From the NCBI RefSeq assembly GCF_000332295.1, contig NZ_KB235930.1:1803895-1867894 (forward strand): 64,000 nt of DNA, given 5' to 3'. Both the position numbers and the translations under genes were made by a program. Positions 1 to 8,748 of this stretch are shown one piece after another. Every line of letters begins with the position of its first letter. Position 1 is the first letter of the stretch. This DNA comes from Fortiea contorta PCC 7126. Lineage in GTDB: Bacteria; Cyanobacteriota; Cyanobacteriia; Cyanobacteriales; Nostocaceae. Below the pieces are notes generated by a model. The model ran no database searches. It was given only the letters and a program-made list of their open reading frames with translations, and was not told where the DNA came from.

Positions 1-758
1 ACAGATAAGAAGGCTATCACTGGAGTGGGAGCGCCTTCATAAACGTCTGGTGTCCATTGGTGGAAGGGTGCGGCGGAGATTTTGAAGCCAATACCTGCTA
101 TTACGAAGACCAGAGCAATCACCAAACCTAAAGATTGACCAACATTGGCTGCAGCAATACCGTTGGCGATCGCACTTAGTTCGGTTTGTCCACCTGATAA
201 ACCATACAGCAGTGATACACCGTACAAAAATACTGCTGTGCTGGAAGCCCCAATCAACAGGTACTTCAGCGCTGCTTCATTGGAGCGGGGGTCACGCTTG
301 GTATAACCTGTCAACAAGTAAGAGGATATACTCAGGGTTTCTAGGGAGATGAAAATCATCACCAACTCACTAGCCCCGGATAAAAACATTCCTCCTAGGG
401 TAGCAGATAGCAATATAGCGATGAATTCCGCTAAAGCGGTGCCGCTCTGCTCCACGTAGCGAATAGATATCAGTACAGTGACAGCAGCGGAAAGAGCAAT
501 GATCCCGCGAAAGACAATACTTAGGTCATCACCATTAAAACCACCGCTAAAAGAAATGGGGTTGGTGTTATCCCATTGAAAATACAGGGCGACAATCGAA
601 ATTAGTAAACCTGCGATCGCTAGATATCCAGTCCAGCGTGAGGATGGGCGCCCCAAAATCAAATCTACAATCAAAACCCCCACGAGGGTGAGAATCACAA
701 TCCCCTCTGGTAAAATCGTTCCAGCATTTAACTGGGATGCAAGATTAGCAAGATCCAT
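1..758 (-). CDS. ndhB: NAD(P)H-quinone oxidoreductase subunit 2 (NdhB), 3' end outside window
   Basis: Reading the minus strand from the ATG at 756-758 gives an open frame that runs off the left edge, about 252 codons of a protein normally near 520 residues. It starts MDLANLASQLNAGTILPEG and contains hydrophobic helices with the segments LVMIFISLETLSISSYLLTG and KISAAPFHQWTPDVYEGAP, the latter being the conserved proton-channel region of the NuoN/NdhB antiporter-like family. NdhB is a thylakoid-membrane subunit of cyanobacterial NDH-1, which moves electrons from ferredoxin to plastoquinone in respiration and cyclic electron flow. It sits apart from the ndhA-I-G-E cluster at the other end of the window. 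The start is the first ATG of the open frame and fits the family N-terminus. Confidence 0.95.
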   Translation of the reverse strand, partial: MDLANLASQLNAGTILPEGIVILTLVGVLIVDLILGRPSSRWTGYLAIAGLLISIVALYFQWDNTNPISFSGGFNGDDLSIVFRGIIALSAAVTVLISIRYVEQSGTALAEFIAILLSATLGGMFLSGASELVMIFISLETLSISSYLLTGYTKRDPRSNEAALKYLLIGASSTAVFLYGVSLLYGLSGGQTELSAIANGIAAANVGQSLGLVIALVFVIAGIGFKISAAPFHQWTPDVYEGAPTPVIAFLS

Positions 759-1005
759 GAGATGTATAGGTTTTGGCGATTAGACGTCAAGGCTAACTCT
801 GTTTATTCTATCTATTGTTCTGGACTAAAGTTGCATCAACCTTTTTGTCTGAAAGCATAGACTCACTTCAGGGCTAAATCTACTCAAATGCGTTTCCGTG
901 GCGCTACAGTGATTTTGTCAAGCAACACCCTTGAAAATCGTTTGTTGTCTTCCTAAACTATTCAGCGAGGGCTATGTACCGGGATTCAGTAACGTCAAAA
1001 AAATT

Positions 1006-1071
1006 AGCAGTCCAGATGTATACTGAACTGCTTATATACAGACAAGCAGACCAGATATCTTCTGAACTGCT
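1006..1071. repeat. Two tandem 27-bp imperfect palindromes
   Basis: The 380-base gap between the rbp stop and the ndhB start contains two similar units, 1006-1032 and 1045-1071, 39 bp apart start to start. Each is an imperfect inverted repeat with outer arms AGCAG and CTGCT around a CAGA...TCTG-like core. The units match at about 20 of 27 positions, and both palindromes are kept. They could form paired hairpins at the end of the rbp transcript, or be a double operator upstream of ndhB. Nothing else is recognisable in the gap. Confidence 0.6.
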
Positions 1072-1138
1072 GATTATAGAATGATTGTTATAAGACAAAT
1101 ACTAGCTGTGCATTTGCCTGACGGTATTCTCTCAAGAC

Positions 1139-1450
1139 TTAATAGCGTCGAGGTGAATATCCACCGTCATTTTTTCCCCAGTTACCACCAGAGCGAGAAC
1201 CCTTGTCTTCTTTTGGTCTAGCTTTATTAACTTTCATTACGCGACCCATCCATTCAGCGCCATCTAGGGCCTGAATAGCAGCATCTTCCGCAGCGGCCGA
1301 TTCCATTTCTACGAAACCAAAGCCTCTAGCACGCCCTGTTTCCCTGTCAGTGGGTAATTGGACTTGGCTAACAGTACCGTACTCGGAAAATACTTTTGTG
1401 AGGTCGTCTGGGGTGACGTTGTAGGATAAATTCCCTACGTAAATTGACAT
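1139..1450 (-). CDS. RRM-type RNA-binding protein (cyanobacterial Rbp family)
   Basis: 103 residues with one RNA recognition motif: RNP2 as IYVGNL at residues 3-8 and RNP1 as RGFGFVEM at 42-49, followed by a short Gly/Ser/Arg-rich tail. This is the size and layout of the cyanobacterial Rbp proteins, which bind RNA and are often cold-induced. The family role is post-transcriptional and I infer the same here. The ATG at 1448-1450 is preceded by a GGAG-type ribosome-binding site that lies inside a predicted leader hairpin. The gene is monocistronic, with a gap of over 200 bp on its upstream side. Confidence 0.93.
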   Translation of the reverse strand: MSIYVGNLSYNVTPDDLTKVFSEYGTVSQVQLPTDRETGRARGFGFVEMESAAAEDAAIQALDGAEWMGRVMKVNKARPKEDKGSRSGGNWGKNDGGYSPRRY

Positions 1451-1454
1451 GAAA

Positions 1455-1495
1455 CTCTCCAGAATCCATTGATGCAGAGATGCTTATCCGGAGAG
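1455..1495 (-). promoter_or_regulatory. Leader hairpin covering the rbp ribosome-binding site
   Basis: On the mRNA strand, CTCTCCGG (plus positions 1488-1495) can pair over 8 bp, with one G-U, with CTGGAGAG (1455-1462). The second arm contains the Shine-Dalgarno-like GGAG four bases before the start codon region. The loop is 25 nt. The pairing is seen directly. Temperature or structure control of translation is inferred from the known importance of the 5' leader for cold-regulated rbp genes in Anabaena. Confidence 0.5.
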
Positions 1496-1678
1496 CCGCT
1501 TGAAATTATGAATAACAACAAGATCCGTATCACCGAATTCACTTCTCCATGCTCATCCTAGCACAACTTCCATATAGGCGAGACTGAATTGACATAGCGA
1601 TCCTCATAACATGTCAGATGTTTTACATTAGAAATATTTATGATTTTCCGGTTTCCTGTGTGAAATAAAAAATCAAAA

Positions 1679-2770
1679 TCAGGTTTGCTGGAGAAATTCT
1701 TCTGGGTCAATTCCCCAATTTACCCAGCAAATGGCTTCAAGGGCTGATTTCATATCAGGTGGAACTCGCAAAGCGTGAATGAAACCTGTACTAGGACATA
1801 TCATTTTTAATAAATAAATTGGTTCGGCATCAACATCGGCAGCAATTTTTAATAGAGTATATTCTGCCCAATTATCGAATTCGATTGCTTGTAATTCTTC
1901 GCAGATTTTGGCATAACCAATACCTTGAATTAATACTCGTCGCAGTTCGGCATTTTGTTCCGTTAACAACCATTGCGCTTGCCACTGCTGCGGGTGGATT
2001 TTACCGTACTTTTCCGGTAAGGTGACACCGTGATAGGAATAGAGGCTATATCCATCGATAAATTGTATTGCTGGTTCGCCTTCTGCATGGAGGCGATTTT
2101 GATGATCGCAGCGGATTTGAAGCGGGCGATCGCACACTATGCAAATATCATCATAGGCAAATATCCAACCGCATTCTTGAATCAGGGTTTGGAATACCTG
2201 CCATTCTCTATGAGGATAAGCAATATTCAACACGGATATACAAAAATCAAACCCAGTCATCCAATGAATATAGCTTTCTGGTTTGAAGCCTTCATTAAGT
2301 TGAATTTCCAGCCACCATAAATAATCATTTTCTTGTGGATTTAGCTGCACACTAAATTGAGCTAATAAATCATTGACTAATTCATGCTCGAATGGGTCGT
2401 CTACTAAATACTGAAAAAAGTTCATCAGTTTAGCATGTGCTTGTTTTCCCAACTGTTGAGTTAGCTGTCTTGCAATTTCTTGAAAGAAGTGAGCCGGAAA
2501 TAAACTACCTAAACTATTTGGTTCATAAAGATAACTTTCTATAAATTGAGGTGACAGTCGTTTGACCATCCAGTTACAAGCTGCATAAGAACTATCCTGA
2601 AAAATAACTTTTGGCGGTTCATAATCAATGGCATGATATGTAGCTTGCACTGCTGCTACAACTTTATCTTTATTTATTGGCTCAGTTGAAAGAGCAATTT
2701 TCCGCCACTTCTCTCGATAAACTGGAATCAAAGCCTCTTGCTGAGGCGTTAACGTCTCAATCAGCGACAT
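1679..2770 (-). CDS. DUF6745 domain-containing protein of unknown function
   Basis: 363 residues, soluble, with no signal peptide or membrane segment. The N-terminus (TPQQEALIPVYREKWRKIAL) and the C-terminal half (CxxC at residues 210-213, CDH at 221-223, then an aromatic segment DGYSLYSYHGV near 239-249) match the family now called DUF6745, common in cyanobacteria and actinobacteria. I know of no assigned function. The Cys/Asp/His cluster could bind a metal, but that is a guess. The start codon overlaps the end of the upstream small gene by 14 bp, so the two are probably co-transcribed and translationally coupled. Confidence 0.75.
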   Translation of the reverse strand: MSLIETLTPQQEALIPVYREKWRKIALSTEPINKDKVVAAVQATYHAIDYEPPKVIFQDSSYAACNWMVKRLSPQFIESYLYEPNSLGSLFPAHFFQEIARQLTQQLGKQAHAKLMNFFQYLVDDPFEHELVNDLLAQFSVQLNPQENDYLWWLEIQLNEGFKPESYIHWMTGFDFCISVLNIAYPHREWQVFQTLIQECGWIFAYDDICIVCDRPLQIRCDHQNRLHAEGEPAIQFIDGYSLYSYHGVTLPEKYGKIHPQQWQAQWLLTEQNAELRRVLIQGIGYAKICEELQAIEFDNWAEYTLLKIAADVDAEPIYLLKMICPSTGFIHALRVPPDMKSALEAICWVNWGIDPEEFLQQT

Positions 2771-3050
2771 AACGCCAACCTTCAGGTTCGTATTCTCTTT
2801 GTATTTTCACCATCCAGTGACCTTGTGGAATTAGGATCGCTTGATGCTCTTCATGCTTCAGCAACGCCGTCTCAGAAAAAACACGTAAGTAAAGCGTGCC
2901 ATCTTTTGCAGACAATTCTGCTTCTCCTTCAACAATACGATGTTTGTGTCCCGTTACTTCCCCTGCCGCCAAAGTCAAGTGAGATAGCTTTTCTCCTGCA
3001 ACTTGTTGTACAGATAGTAGAATGACATCACCTTGACGAATTGCTTGCAT
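2757..3050 (-). CDS. Small conserved His-rich hypothetical protein, partner of the DUF6745 gene
   Basis: A longer open frame begins at 3143, but the ATG at 3048-3050 (MQAIRQGDVILL) is the better start: the extra 31 residues are low in information and the family begins with this GDVLL-type strand. The 97-residue product is mostly beta, with GEVTGHKHRI (residues 42-51) and a HEEH segment (77-80) before IPQGHWMVKIQREYEP. Similar small proteins with GHxH and HEEH occur in bacterial and phage genomes without known function. The paired histidines suggest a metal-binding cupin-like fold, which is inference. It overlaps the DUF6745 start by 14 bp. Confidence 0.7.
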   Translation of the reverse strand: MQAIRQGDVILLSVQQVAGEKLSHLTLAAGEVTGHKHRIVEGEAELSAKDGTLYLRVFSETALLKHEEHQAILIPQGHWMVKIQREYEPEGWRYVAD

Positions 3051-3176
3051 AGTTGTGTCTCTTAACGATAGGTAAACACCCCACTTCGCTTTTGCTCCCA
3101 AGTTTGGTTTAATTTTGGCACAACTGTATGAGGAATGGGGCATTGGGCATTAGCACTGGGTTATTAGTTATTTCTC

Positions 3177-3211
3177 CCCAGTCCCCAGTTCCCAGTCCCC
3201 AGTCTCCAATA
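3177..3211. repeat. Short tandem CCCCAGT-type repeats upstream of topA
   Basis: Four to five degenerate copies of a CCCCAGT heptamer run head to tail here, resembling the STRR elements scattered through Nostocales genomes. They lie in the gap between the divergent small gene (start 3050) and topA (start 3513). The rest of that gap is likely the topA promoter and leader. An open frame at 3250-3486 on the plus strand shows no recognisable protein. Confidence 0.6.
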
Positions 3212-3512
3212 CCCTTGTCCGCAAAATAAGAGCTATCGCCCTATGACACTTGGGGGGTATTTTGCTCAGTGTAGTCGCCAATTATGCCTCTAATAAGTTA
3301 AAGATGGAAATAGTTGGAAATTCACAACTAGCGTTCCCTATCTTATTATCTGGAAAGGAGTGCGCCCAAAGTTCAGCGGATTTCACCCTAGCGGGCAGTT
3401 TGTGTGAGGATGAAAGCACATCTCTAAGCGTGACGTTTTATCTTGACAGCTCGCCGAAATTGTCTCAATTTGACTGTTTAGCTTAGCAGCTATTCTTTTT
3501 TTTGAAATTTCC

Positions 3513-6197
3513 ATGTCAACTCTCGTCATCGTCGAATCTCCGACTAAGGCTCGTACCATTCGCAACTACCTACCATCAGGCTATCGGGTGGAAGCGTCTA
3601 TGGGTCATGTGCGTGACCTTCCCCAGTCAGCTAGTGAAATTCCCGTCGCTGTGAAAGGGGAAAAATGGGCGCAATTAGGGGTGAATGTAGACGCCGATTT
3701 TGAACCGGTGTATGTAATTCCAAAAGACAAAAAGAAAATTGTCACCCAGCTCAAAGACGCTCTCAAAGAAGCAGATGAACTGATCCTAGCAACTGACGAA
3801 GACCGCGAAGGTGAAAGTATCAGTTGGCATTTATACCAGTTACTCAAACCGAAAGTGCCGACAAAGCGGATGGTGTTTCATGAAATTACTCAAGACGCAA
3901 TCAAAAAAGCTTTAAAAAACTGTCGCACCATTGATGAGCAGTTAGTCCGCGCCCAAGAAACCCGGCGGATTTTGGATCGACTAGTAGGTTATACCCTGTC
4001 GCCGCTGCTGTGGAAAAAAATTGCTTGGGGGTTATCTGCTGGACGAGTGCAATCTGTAGCCGTGCGGCTGTTGGTGAATAAGGAACGCCAACGCCGGGCC
4101 TTTCGTGAGGGTACATACTGGGATTTAAAAGCTAGTTTGACCGCTCCAGCTACAGGAAAGCTCAAAGGGCAAGAATTTACTTCCCTGTTAGTCACCTTGG
4201 GTGGTACTAAAATTGCTACTGGGAGCGATTTTGACCCAGCCACGGGACAAATCACCGCAGGACGGAATGTGGTGCTGCTCACACAAGAGCAAGCAACCGC
4301 TCTCAAAGAACGCTTGACTGATAAAACCTGGAGCGTCACTGACATCGAGGAACGTCCGGTGACACGTAAACCAGGGCCACCGTTTACCACTTCGACTTTG
4401 CAGCAGGAATCTAACCGGAAACTGCGCCTCTCAGCCAGAGACACAATGCGGATTGCCCAGAACTTGTACGAGCAGGGGTATATTACCTACATGCGTACAG
4501 ATTCGGTGCATTTGTCCGACCAGGCGATCGCCGCTGCTCGTACCTGTGTAGAACAATTGTACGGTCAACAATACCTCAGTCCCCAACCTCGCCAATACAC
4601 CACCAAATCCAAAGGTGCTCAGGAAGCACACGAAGCCATTCGCCCGGCGGGTAGCACCTTCCGCACACCCCAGGAAACAGGTTTAGGTGGTCGAGAATTG
4701 GCTGTGTATGACCTGATTTGGAAACGCACCGTCGCTTCCCAAATGGCTGATTCTCGCCAAACTCAAATTACAGTGCTGTTGCAAGTCGAAGATGCTGGCT
4801 TCCGTTCTGCTGGTAAGCGGATTGATTTTCCTGGATATTTACGCGCCTACGTTGAAGGTTCGGACGATCCAGAAGCAGCACTCGAAGATCAAGAAGTAAT
4901 TTTACCTCACCTCAAGGTAGGAGATCACCCAGATTGTCAGGAACTAGAAGCCGTGGGACATGAAACCCAACCGCCAGCTAGGTACACCGAAGCAACGCTG
5001 GTGAAAACCCTCGAAAGTGAAGGTATTGGGCGTCCCAGTACTTACGCTAGTATTATTGGCACAATCATTGACAAAGGTTATACCCAATTAACTAATAATG
5101 CTCTGATTCCCACCTTTACTGCCTTCGCCGTCACCGACCTGTTAGAAAAACATTTCCCCGATATTGTCGATCCTAAATTTACCTCCAAAATGGAGCAAAC
5201 CCTAGATGATATTGCCGATGGTGAAGCTAATTGGCTACCTTACTTGCGGCAGTTTTATTTAGGAGAAAAAGGTCTAGAAACTTTAGTCAAAGAGCGGGAA
5301 AATCAAATTGATGCGACTAAAGCCAGGACAGTAGAACTGGAAAATCTGGAGGCTAAAGTCCGCATTGGTAAATATGGCCCTTACATCGAAGTCGAAAATG
5401 GCGAAGGTGTAGTCACCGCGTCAATTCCCAAAGATTTGACACCAGCAGACCTCGACCCTAAACAGGTAGAAGTACTACTGCGGCAAAAAACTACAGGCCC
5501 TGACCAACTCGGTCGGCATCCGGAAACTGGCGAGCCAATTTATGTAAAGATTGGCACTTATGGCCCTTATGTGCAGTTGGGCGACAAATCAGAGGAAAAC
5601 CCCAAACCCAAGCAAGCTTCCTTACCCAAAGGCGTGACTCCAGAAACTGTCACCCTGGATATGGCTGTGGGATTATTGGCGCTACCCCGGACATTGGGCA
5701 CTCATCCAGCTACTGGGGGCAAAATTCAAGCCAGCTTGGGGCGTTTTGGCCCTTATGTGGTTCATGACCAGGGTAAGGAAGGGAAAGACTACCGCTCTTT
5801 GAAAGCAGCTGATAATGTCTTGACAATTTCTTTAGCACGTGCATTGGAATTATTATCTGAACCAAAAAAGGGACGCAGTTCTACCAACAGCAAGTCTAAG
5901 GCAGCTTTACGAGAATTAGGAGCACATCCAGAAGATGATGCACCAGTGAATATCTACGATGGCCCCTACGGCCCTTATATCAAGCACAGTAAAACTAATG
6001 TCAGTATTCCCGAAGGCGAATCAGTGGAAAATATGACTTTGGAGCAGGCGCTGAAATTGTTAGCAACTAAAGCATCGTCAGCGAAATCAACTCGCAAGAC
6101 AACTAAGTCAACAACTGCTAAATCAACAACGGCTAAATCTAAGTCAACTTCTAAGTCATCCAGAACCACTGCCAAAAAAACTGATGGGGCCAGTTAA
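3513..6197 (+). CDS. topA: DNA topoisomerase I (type IA)
   Basis: 894 residues. The Toprim domain starts at residue 3 (IVESPTKA) and carries the metal triad region TDEDREGE at 94-101. The catalytic tyrosine is Y326 in YITYMRTDS. The cleavage-domain motif SAGRVQSVA lies near 175-183. Instead of zinc ribbons, the C-terminus has four TopA C-repeats, each marked by a GPY core (KYGPYIE, TYGPYVQ, RFGPYVV, PYGPYIK), then a Lys/Thr/Ser-rich tail with KSTTAKS repeats that should bind DNA. It relaxes negative supercoils by single-strand passage. This architecture is usual for cyanobacterial TopA. The gene appears monocistronic and the start [13 protein letters not shown] fits the family. Confidence 0.97.
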   Translation: MSTLVIVESPTKARTIRNYLPSGYRVEASMGHVRDLPQSASEIPVAVKGEKWAQLGVNVDADFEPVYVIPKDKKKIVTQLKDALKEADELILATDEDREGESISWHLYQLLKPKVPTKRMVFHEITQDAIKKALKNCRTIDEQLVRAQETRRILDRLVGYTLSPLLWKKIAWGLSAGRVQSVAVRLLVNKERQRRAFREGTYWDLKASLTAPATGKLKGQEFTSLLVTLGGTKIATGSDFDPATGQITAGRNVVLLTQEQATALKERLTDKTWSVTDIEERPVTRKPGPPFTTSTLQQESNRKLRLSARDTMRIAQNLYEQGYITYMRTDSVHLSDQAIAAARTCVEQLYGQQYLSPQPRQYTTKSKGAQEAHEAIRPAGSTFRTPQETGLGGRELAVYDLIWKRTVASQMADSRQTQITVLLQVEDAGFRSAGKRIDFPGYLRAYVEGSDDPEAALEDQEVILPHLKVGDHPDCQELEAVGHETQPPARYTEATLVKTLESEGIGRPSTYASIIGTIIDKGYTQLTNNALIPTFTAFAVTDLLEKHFPDIVDPKFTSKMEQTLDDIADGEANWLPYLRQFYLGEKGLETLVKERENQIDATKARTVELENLEAKVRIGKYGPYIEVENGEGVVTASIPKDLTPADLDPKQVEVLLRQKTTGPDQLGRHPETGEPIYVKIGTYGPYVQLGDKSEENPKPKQASLPKGVTPETVTLDMAVGLLALPRTLGTHPATGGKIQASLGRFGPYVVHDQGKEGKDYRSLKAADNVLTISLARALELLSEPKKGRSSTNSKSKAALRELGAHPEDDAPVNIYDGPYGPYIKHSKTNVSIPEGESVENMTLEQALKLLATKASSAKSTRKTTKSTTAKSTTAKSKSTSKSSRTTAKKTDGAS

Positions 6198-6216
6198 ATC
6201 AAGGGAATGACGGAAA

Positions 6217-6273
6217 TGGGGAGGTGGGGAGTGGGGAATAAGTAATTACTCTTACCCCATACCCCTAGCCCCT
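6217..6273. repeat. GGGGAGT/CCCCTA short-repeat cluster after topA
   Basis: Downstream of topA, a run of TGGGGAG-type heptamers is followed some 30 bp later by a complementary-sense ACCCCTAGCCCC run. The two could fold into a loose stem. It looks like another STRR-type element and lies where topA transcription should end. Confidence 0.45.
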
Positions 6274-6455
6274 GTTAGTGATGAATGTGATACTCTAAGA
6301 AGTAAGGCAAATCACAATTCGGAATTTATAAGTGGCAGATGCCCGGTTTCCGGGAAAGTATCATAGCCCGGTGAACAGTCAAAAGTGCGAAATTACGCCA
6401 GTTTCTGTTTAGCTGTTAATCAAAATTGAGGTAGTATCTCAGGAGCGGTCAGTTC

Positions 6456-6593
6456 ATGGACTATATAGAAAAGGTACTGGAAAAGCTTAAAGAATTGGCG
6501 CGTAAGTTAATTGAGGCGCTGCTAGGGCCAGAAGTGGAGCCAGAACCGGAATTGATTCCGATTCCTGTTGATAACCGTTCACGTCGTCGTTAG
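6456..6593 (+). CDS. 45-residue conserved-looking small protein upstream of aroQ
   Basis: An ATG at 6456 has an AGGAG ribosome-binding site ten bases upstream and opens a 45-codon frame ending TAG at 6591-6593. The product starts [17 protein letters not shown], an amphipathic helix, continues LIEALLGPE, then an acidic/proline stretch ([13 protein letters not shown]) and a basic end (DNRSRRR). The charge pattern and good ribosome-binding site argue for a real gene. The frame ends 22 bases before the preferred aroQ start, so the two are probably co-transcribed. I do not know its function. A membrane-surface or protein-tethering peptide is possible but unproven. Confidence 0.65.
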   Translation: MDYIEKVLEKLKELARKLIEALLGPEVEPEPELIPIPVDNRSRRR

Positions 6594-6615
6594 CAGCCTA
6601 AAAGTGCCAGACTCG

Positions 6616-7077
6616 ATGTTGTTACCTCTAACCATTTTGGTGCTGCACGGGCCAAACTTAAATTTACTGGGACAGCGCGAACCAGGAATTTATGGCTCTC
6701 TCACATTGGCTGCAATTAACGAACTGTTGGTAGCAGAAGGACTCAGGCTACAAGCGACAGTCCTACCTGTGCAGTCAAATCATGAAGGAGTTTTGGTTGA
6801 CGCTATTCATGAAGCGTTGGGAAAATATCAAGGAATTTTGATTAACGCAGGAGCATACACCCATACGAGTGTGGCATTACGAGACGCGATCGCCGGCGTA
6901 AATCTACCTACAGTCGAAGTCCATTTGAGTAATATCTACCGCCGCGAAGACTTTCGCCATCATTCATATATAGCCCCAGTAGTTATTGGACAAATCAGTG
7001 GTTTTGGCGTCCAGAGCTATTTGCTGGGCTTCCAAGCGTTGGTGCATCACCTAAGGGCCGGAAACGGCAAAAGTTAA
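6616..7077 (+). CDS. aroQ: 3-dehydroquinate dehydratase, type II
   Basis: Catalyses 3-dehydroquinate to 3-dehydroshikimate in the shikimate pathway. With the start at 6616 the protein has 153 residues, the normal family size. It carries [17 protein letters not shown] (residues 11-27, with the active-site Arg21 and Tyr26), NAGAYTHTS (77-85) and VEVHLSNI with catalytic His103, then the RxDFRHHS segment. The open frame extends upstream to 6568, but that extension overlaps the small upstream gene and is not typical. A GTG at 6604 is another possible start. Type II enzymes are cytosolic dodecamers. Confidence 0.95.
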   Translation: MLLPLTILVLHGPNLNLLGQREPGIYGSLTLAAINELLVAEGLRLQATVLPVQSNHEGVLVDAIHEALGKYQGILINAGAYTHTSVALRDAIAGVNLPTVEVHLSNIYRREDFRHHSYIAPVVIGQISGFGVQSYLLGFQALVHHLRAGNGKS

Positions 7078-7499
7078 AGGTAAGTAAGGATAAAAAAAGC
7101 TACTGTATACGTGCAGGATAATTTGCAGCAGAAAAATCACAGATGAATAGAGATGATTCATCCTTTTTGATCTGTGGTCTACAATTTCAATTTTATCCCT
7201 TTTTGTGCAAGACCAAAAAAATATCGGGATTGTTGACAAAAGTTAGTACAAGTCGCTGTGGGCGAAAAAATTAAGTGTTTGTCTCAGAAAGCTCTGCGCC
7301 TCTTACAGGGTTCAGACTAAAGAAGTATGAAGTATAAAAAAGGAATTTAATACAGCAAGAGCCGTGGGCGAAGAAAATTCTGTTTTTCTCCACTCATAAA
7401 AAATCTCACGGGAATTGGGAAAATCCTTGGATTCAACCATAATTTCAGACTTTAGACTTCATACTTCGGACTTCATCCTTGAGCTAATTGATAAAAAAT
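7078..7499. other. Gene-free stretch with a 12-bp inverted repeat
   Basis: No convincing gene is seen. GAAGTATGAAGT (7322-7333) and its exact complement (7456-7467) face each other over about 120 bp, each inside AGACT/ACTTCAT-type short repeats. This could be a small non-autonomous element or simple repeats in opposite orientation. The far end must contain the promoter of the next gene. Confidence 0.4.
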
Positions 7500-8441
7500 A
7501 TGCGCTATTCTCTCGTCAGCCGATTTCGAGGTGCTTTGTTGGGGGCTTTGCTGGGTAAAAGTTTAACCTCTGACGGTGACGTTGACAAGATAGCGGTTCT
7601 GGGGATGGAAAGTTTAATTAGACTGGGTAGATTAGATGTGGATGAGTGGCGCGAGCACCAGCAACAAAACTCACTTCATTCAGAGCCAACTTTACCAGTC
7701 TCGCCAAACTTGATCCTCAACACGCTCCCTGTAGCACTATTTTTTCACGAAAATACAATTAGACTGCGACAAAGCCTGCTGCGTGTGTTACAAATCTGGG
7801 AGGATGACCCAGTGGCAAGGGATGGAACATTAGCAGTAGGGTATGCGATCGCTAAATCTCTAACTGAAAAACTCCAACCTCAAACTTTGATTCCGGAAAC
7901 GATCGCTTTTATCGGTGAAACACCGACACTTCTACCACAACAATTAATCAAAGTTAATGAATTGTTAAACCAGGGGGCTGGATTGGATAGGGTGCAGACT
8001 GAGTTGAGTAAAGACCAAAAGCAGAGTCATGCTGTAGCTATGGCGTTTTACTGCTTTCTGGACACCTTGGAAGACTACCGTTTGGGAGTTTTGCGGGCTA
8101 CTCATACAGGCGATCTTGAGCGACAAAATCCGGAAGATTTATACTCGTACAGTACCAGTGCAATTGTTGGCGCTTTATCAGGTGCTTACAATAGCACCGC
8201 AGGAATTCCCGCAAATTGGCGAGTTTTTCACTCACAACCCAACTTAACAGCCCAGGGAATGACCAATTTTTCTCAGATGTTAAAATTGGTCGATGTACTC
8301 GCGGCTGTGTGGTCAGGAATGTGCAATTTTGACCTGCATTCAAGCAAGTTAAAACTAGAGGAAGGTGTAATGTCTGACGGACAAGAAGGAGTTTCTTGTC
8401 TATCTGTCTACGCTGCTCCTCGCGTCATCCGGTCGCGTTAA
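7500..8441 (+). CDS. ADP-ribosylglycohydrolase-like protein lacking the usual metal motifs
   Basis: 313 residues from the ATG at 7500 (a TTG four codons earlier is less likely). The N-terminus RFRGALLGALLG matches the first helix of the ADP-ribosylglycohydrolase (DraG-like) fold, and a later segment SAIVGALSGAYNSTAGIPANWR matches the family's C-terminal signature. The metal-binding GDALG of active members is replaced by GKSLT, and no DTD-type acidic motif is visible near the C-terminal signature. I therefore infer a catalytically dead or repurposed relative, which is common in cyanobacteria. The protein is soluble, with no obvious operon partner. Confidence 0.6.
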   Translation: MRYSLVSRFRGALLGALLGKSLTSDGDVDKIAVLGMESLIRLGRLDVDEWREHQQQNSLHSEPTLPVSPNLILNTLPVALFFHENTIRLRQSLLRVLQIWEDDPVARDGTLAVGYAIAKSLTEKLQPQTLIPETIAFIGETPTLLPQQLIKVNELLNQGAGLDRVQTELSKDQKQSHAVAMAFYCFLDTLEDYRLGVLRATHTGDLERQNPEDLYSYSTSAIVGALSGAYNSTAGIPANWRVFHSQPNLTAQGMTNFSQMLKLVDVLAAVWSGMCNFDLHSSKLKLEEGVMSDGQEGVSCLSVYAAPRVIRSR

Positions 8442-8748
8442 ACTTCACATCTACCGATTTAGCAGTCATAAACTAGCAAAAAATAGTAGTTTTTTATACT
8501 AGAATTTGCAAAGAAAATCTCAACTCGGCTCTCTAGGTAGCTAAATCTCTGAGAAAATGACTTTTGTTAGGGGTGGGTAAAAGGCAATTTTACTTTCACC
8601 GCCGAACCTTGTCCTGACTTCCAAAAGAAGTCTGCTATAACCAGTTCTAGCCACCGAAGTTCCGAAAAGCTCCGGTAAGTATTGCTTGGACTTTTTTGAA
8701 GATTGTCTTGTTTTGAGGTATCAAAGTAAGCAACTGCAGCCACAAGTA

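Noticed and set aside
3250-3486. 78-residue plus-strand ORF before topA
   Set aside because: No family is recognisable and it lies in the likely topA promoter/leader with repeats around it. I leave it unsupported.
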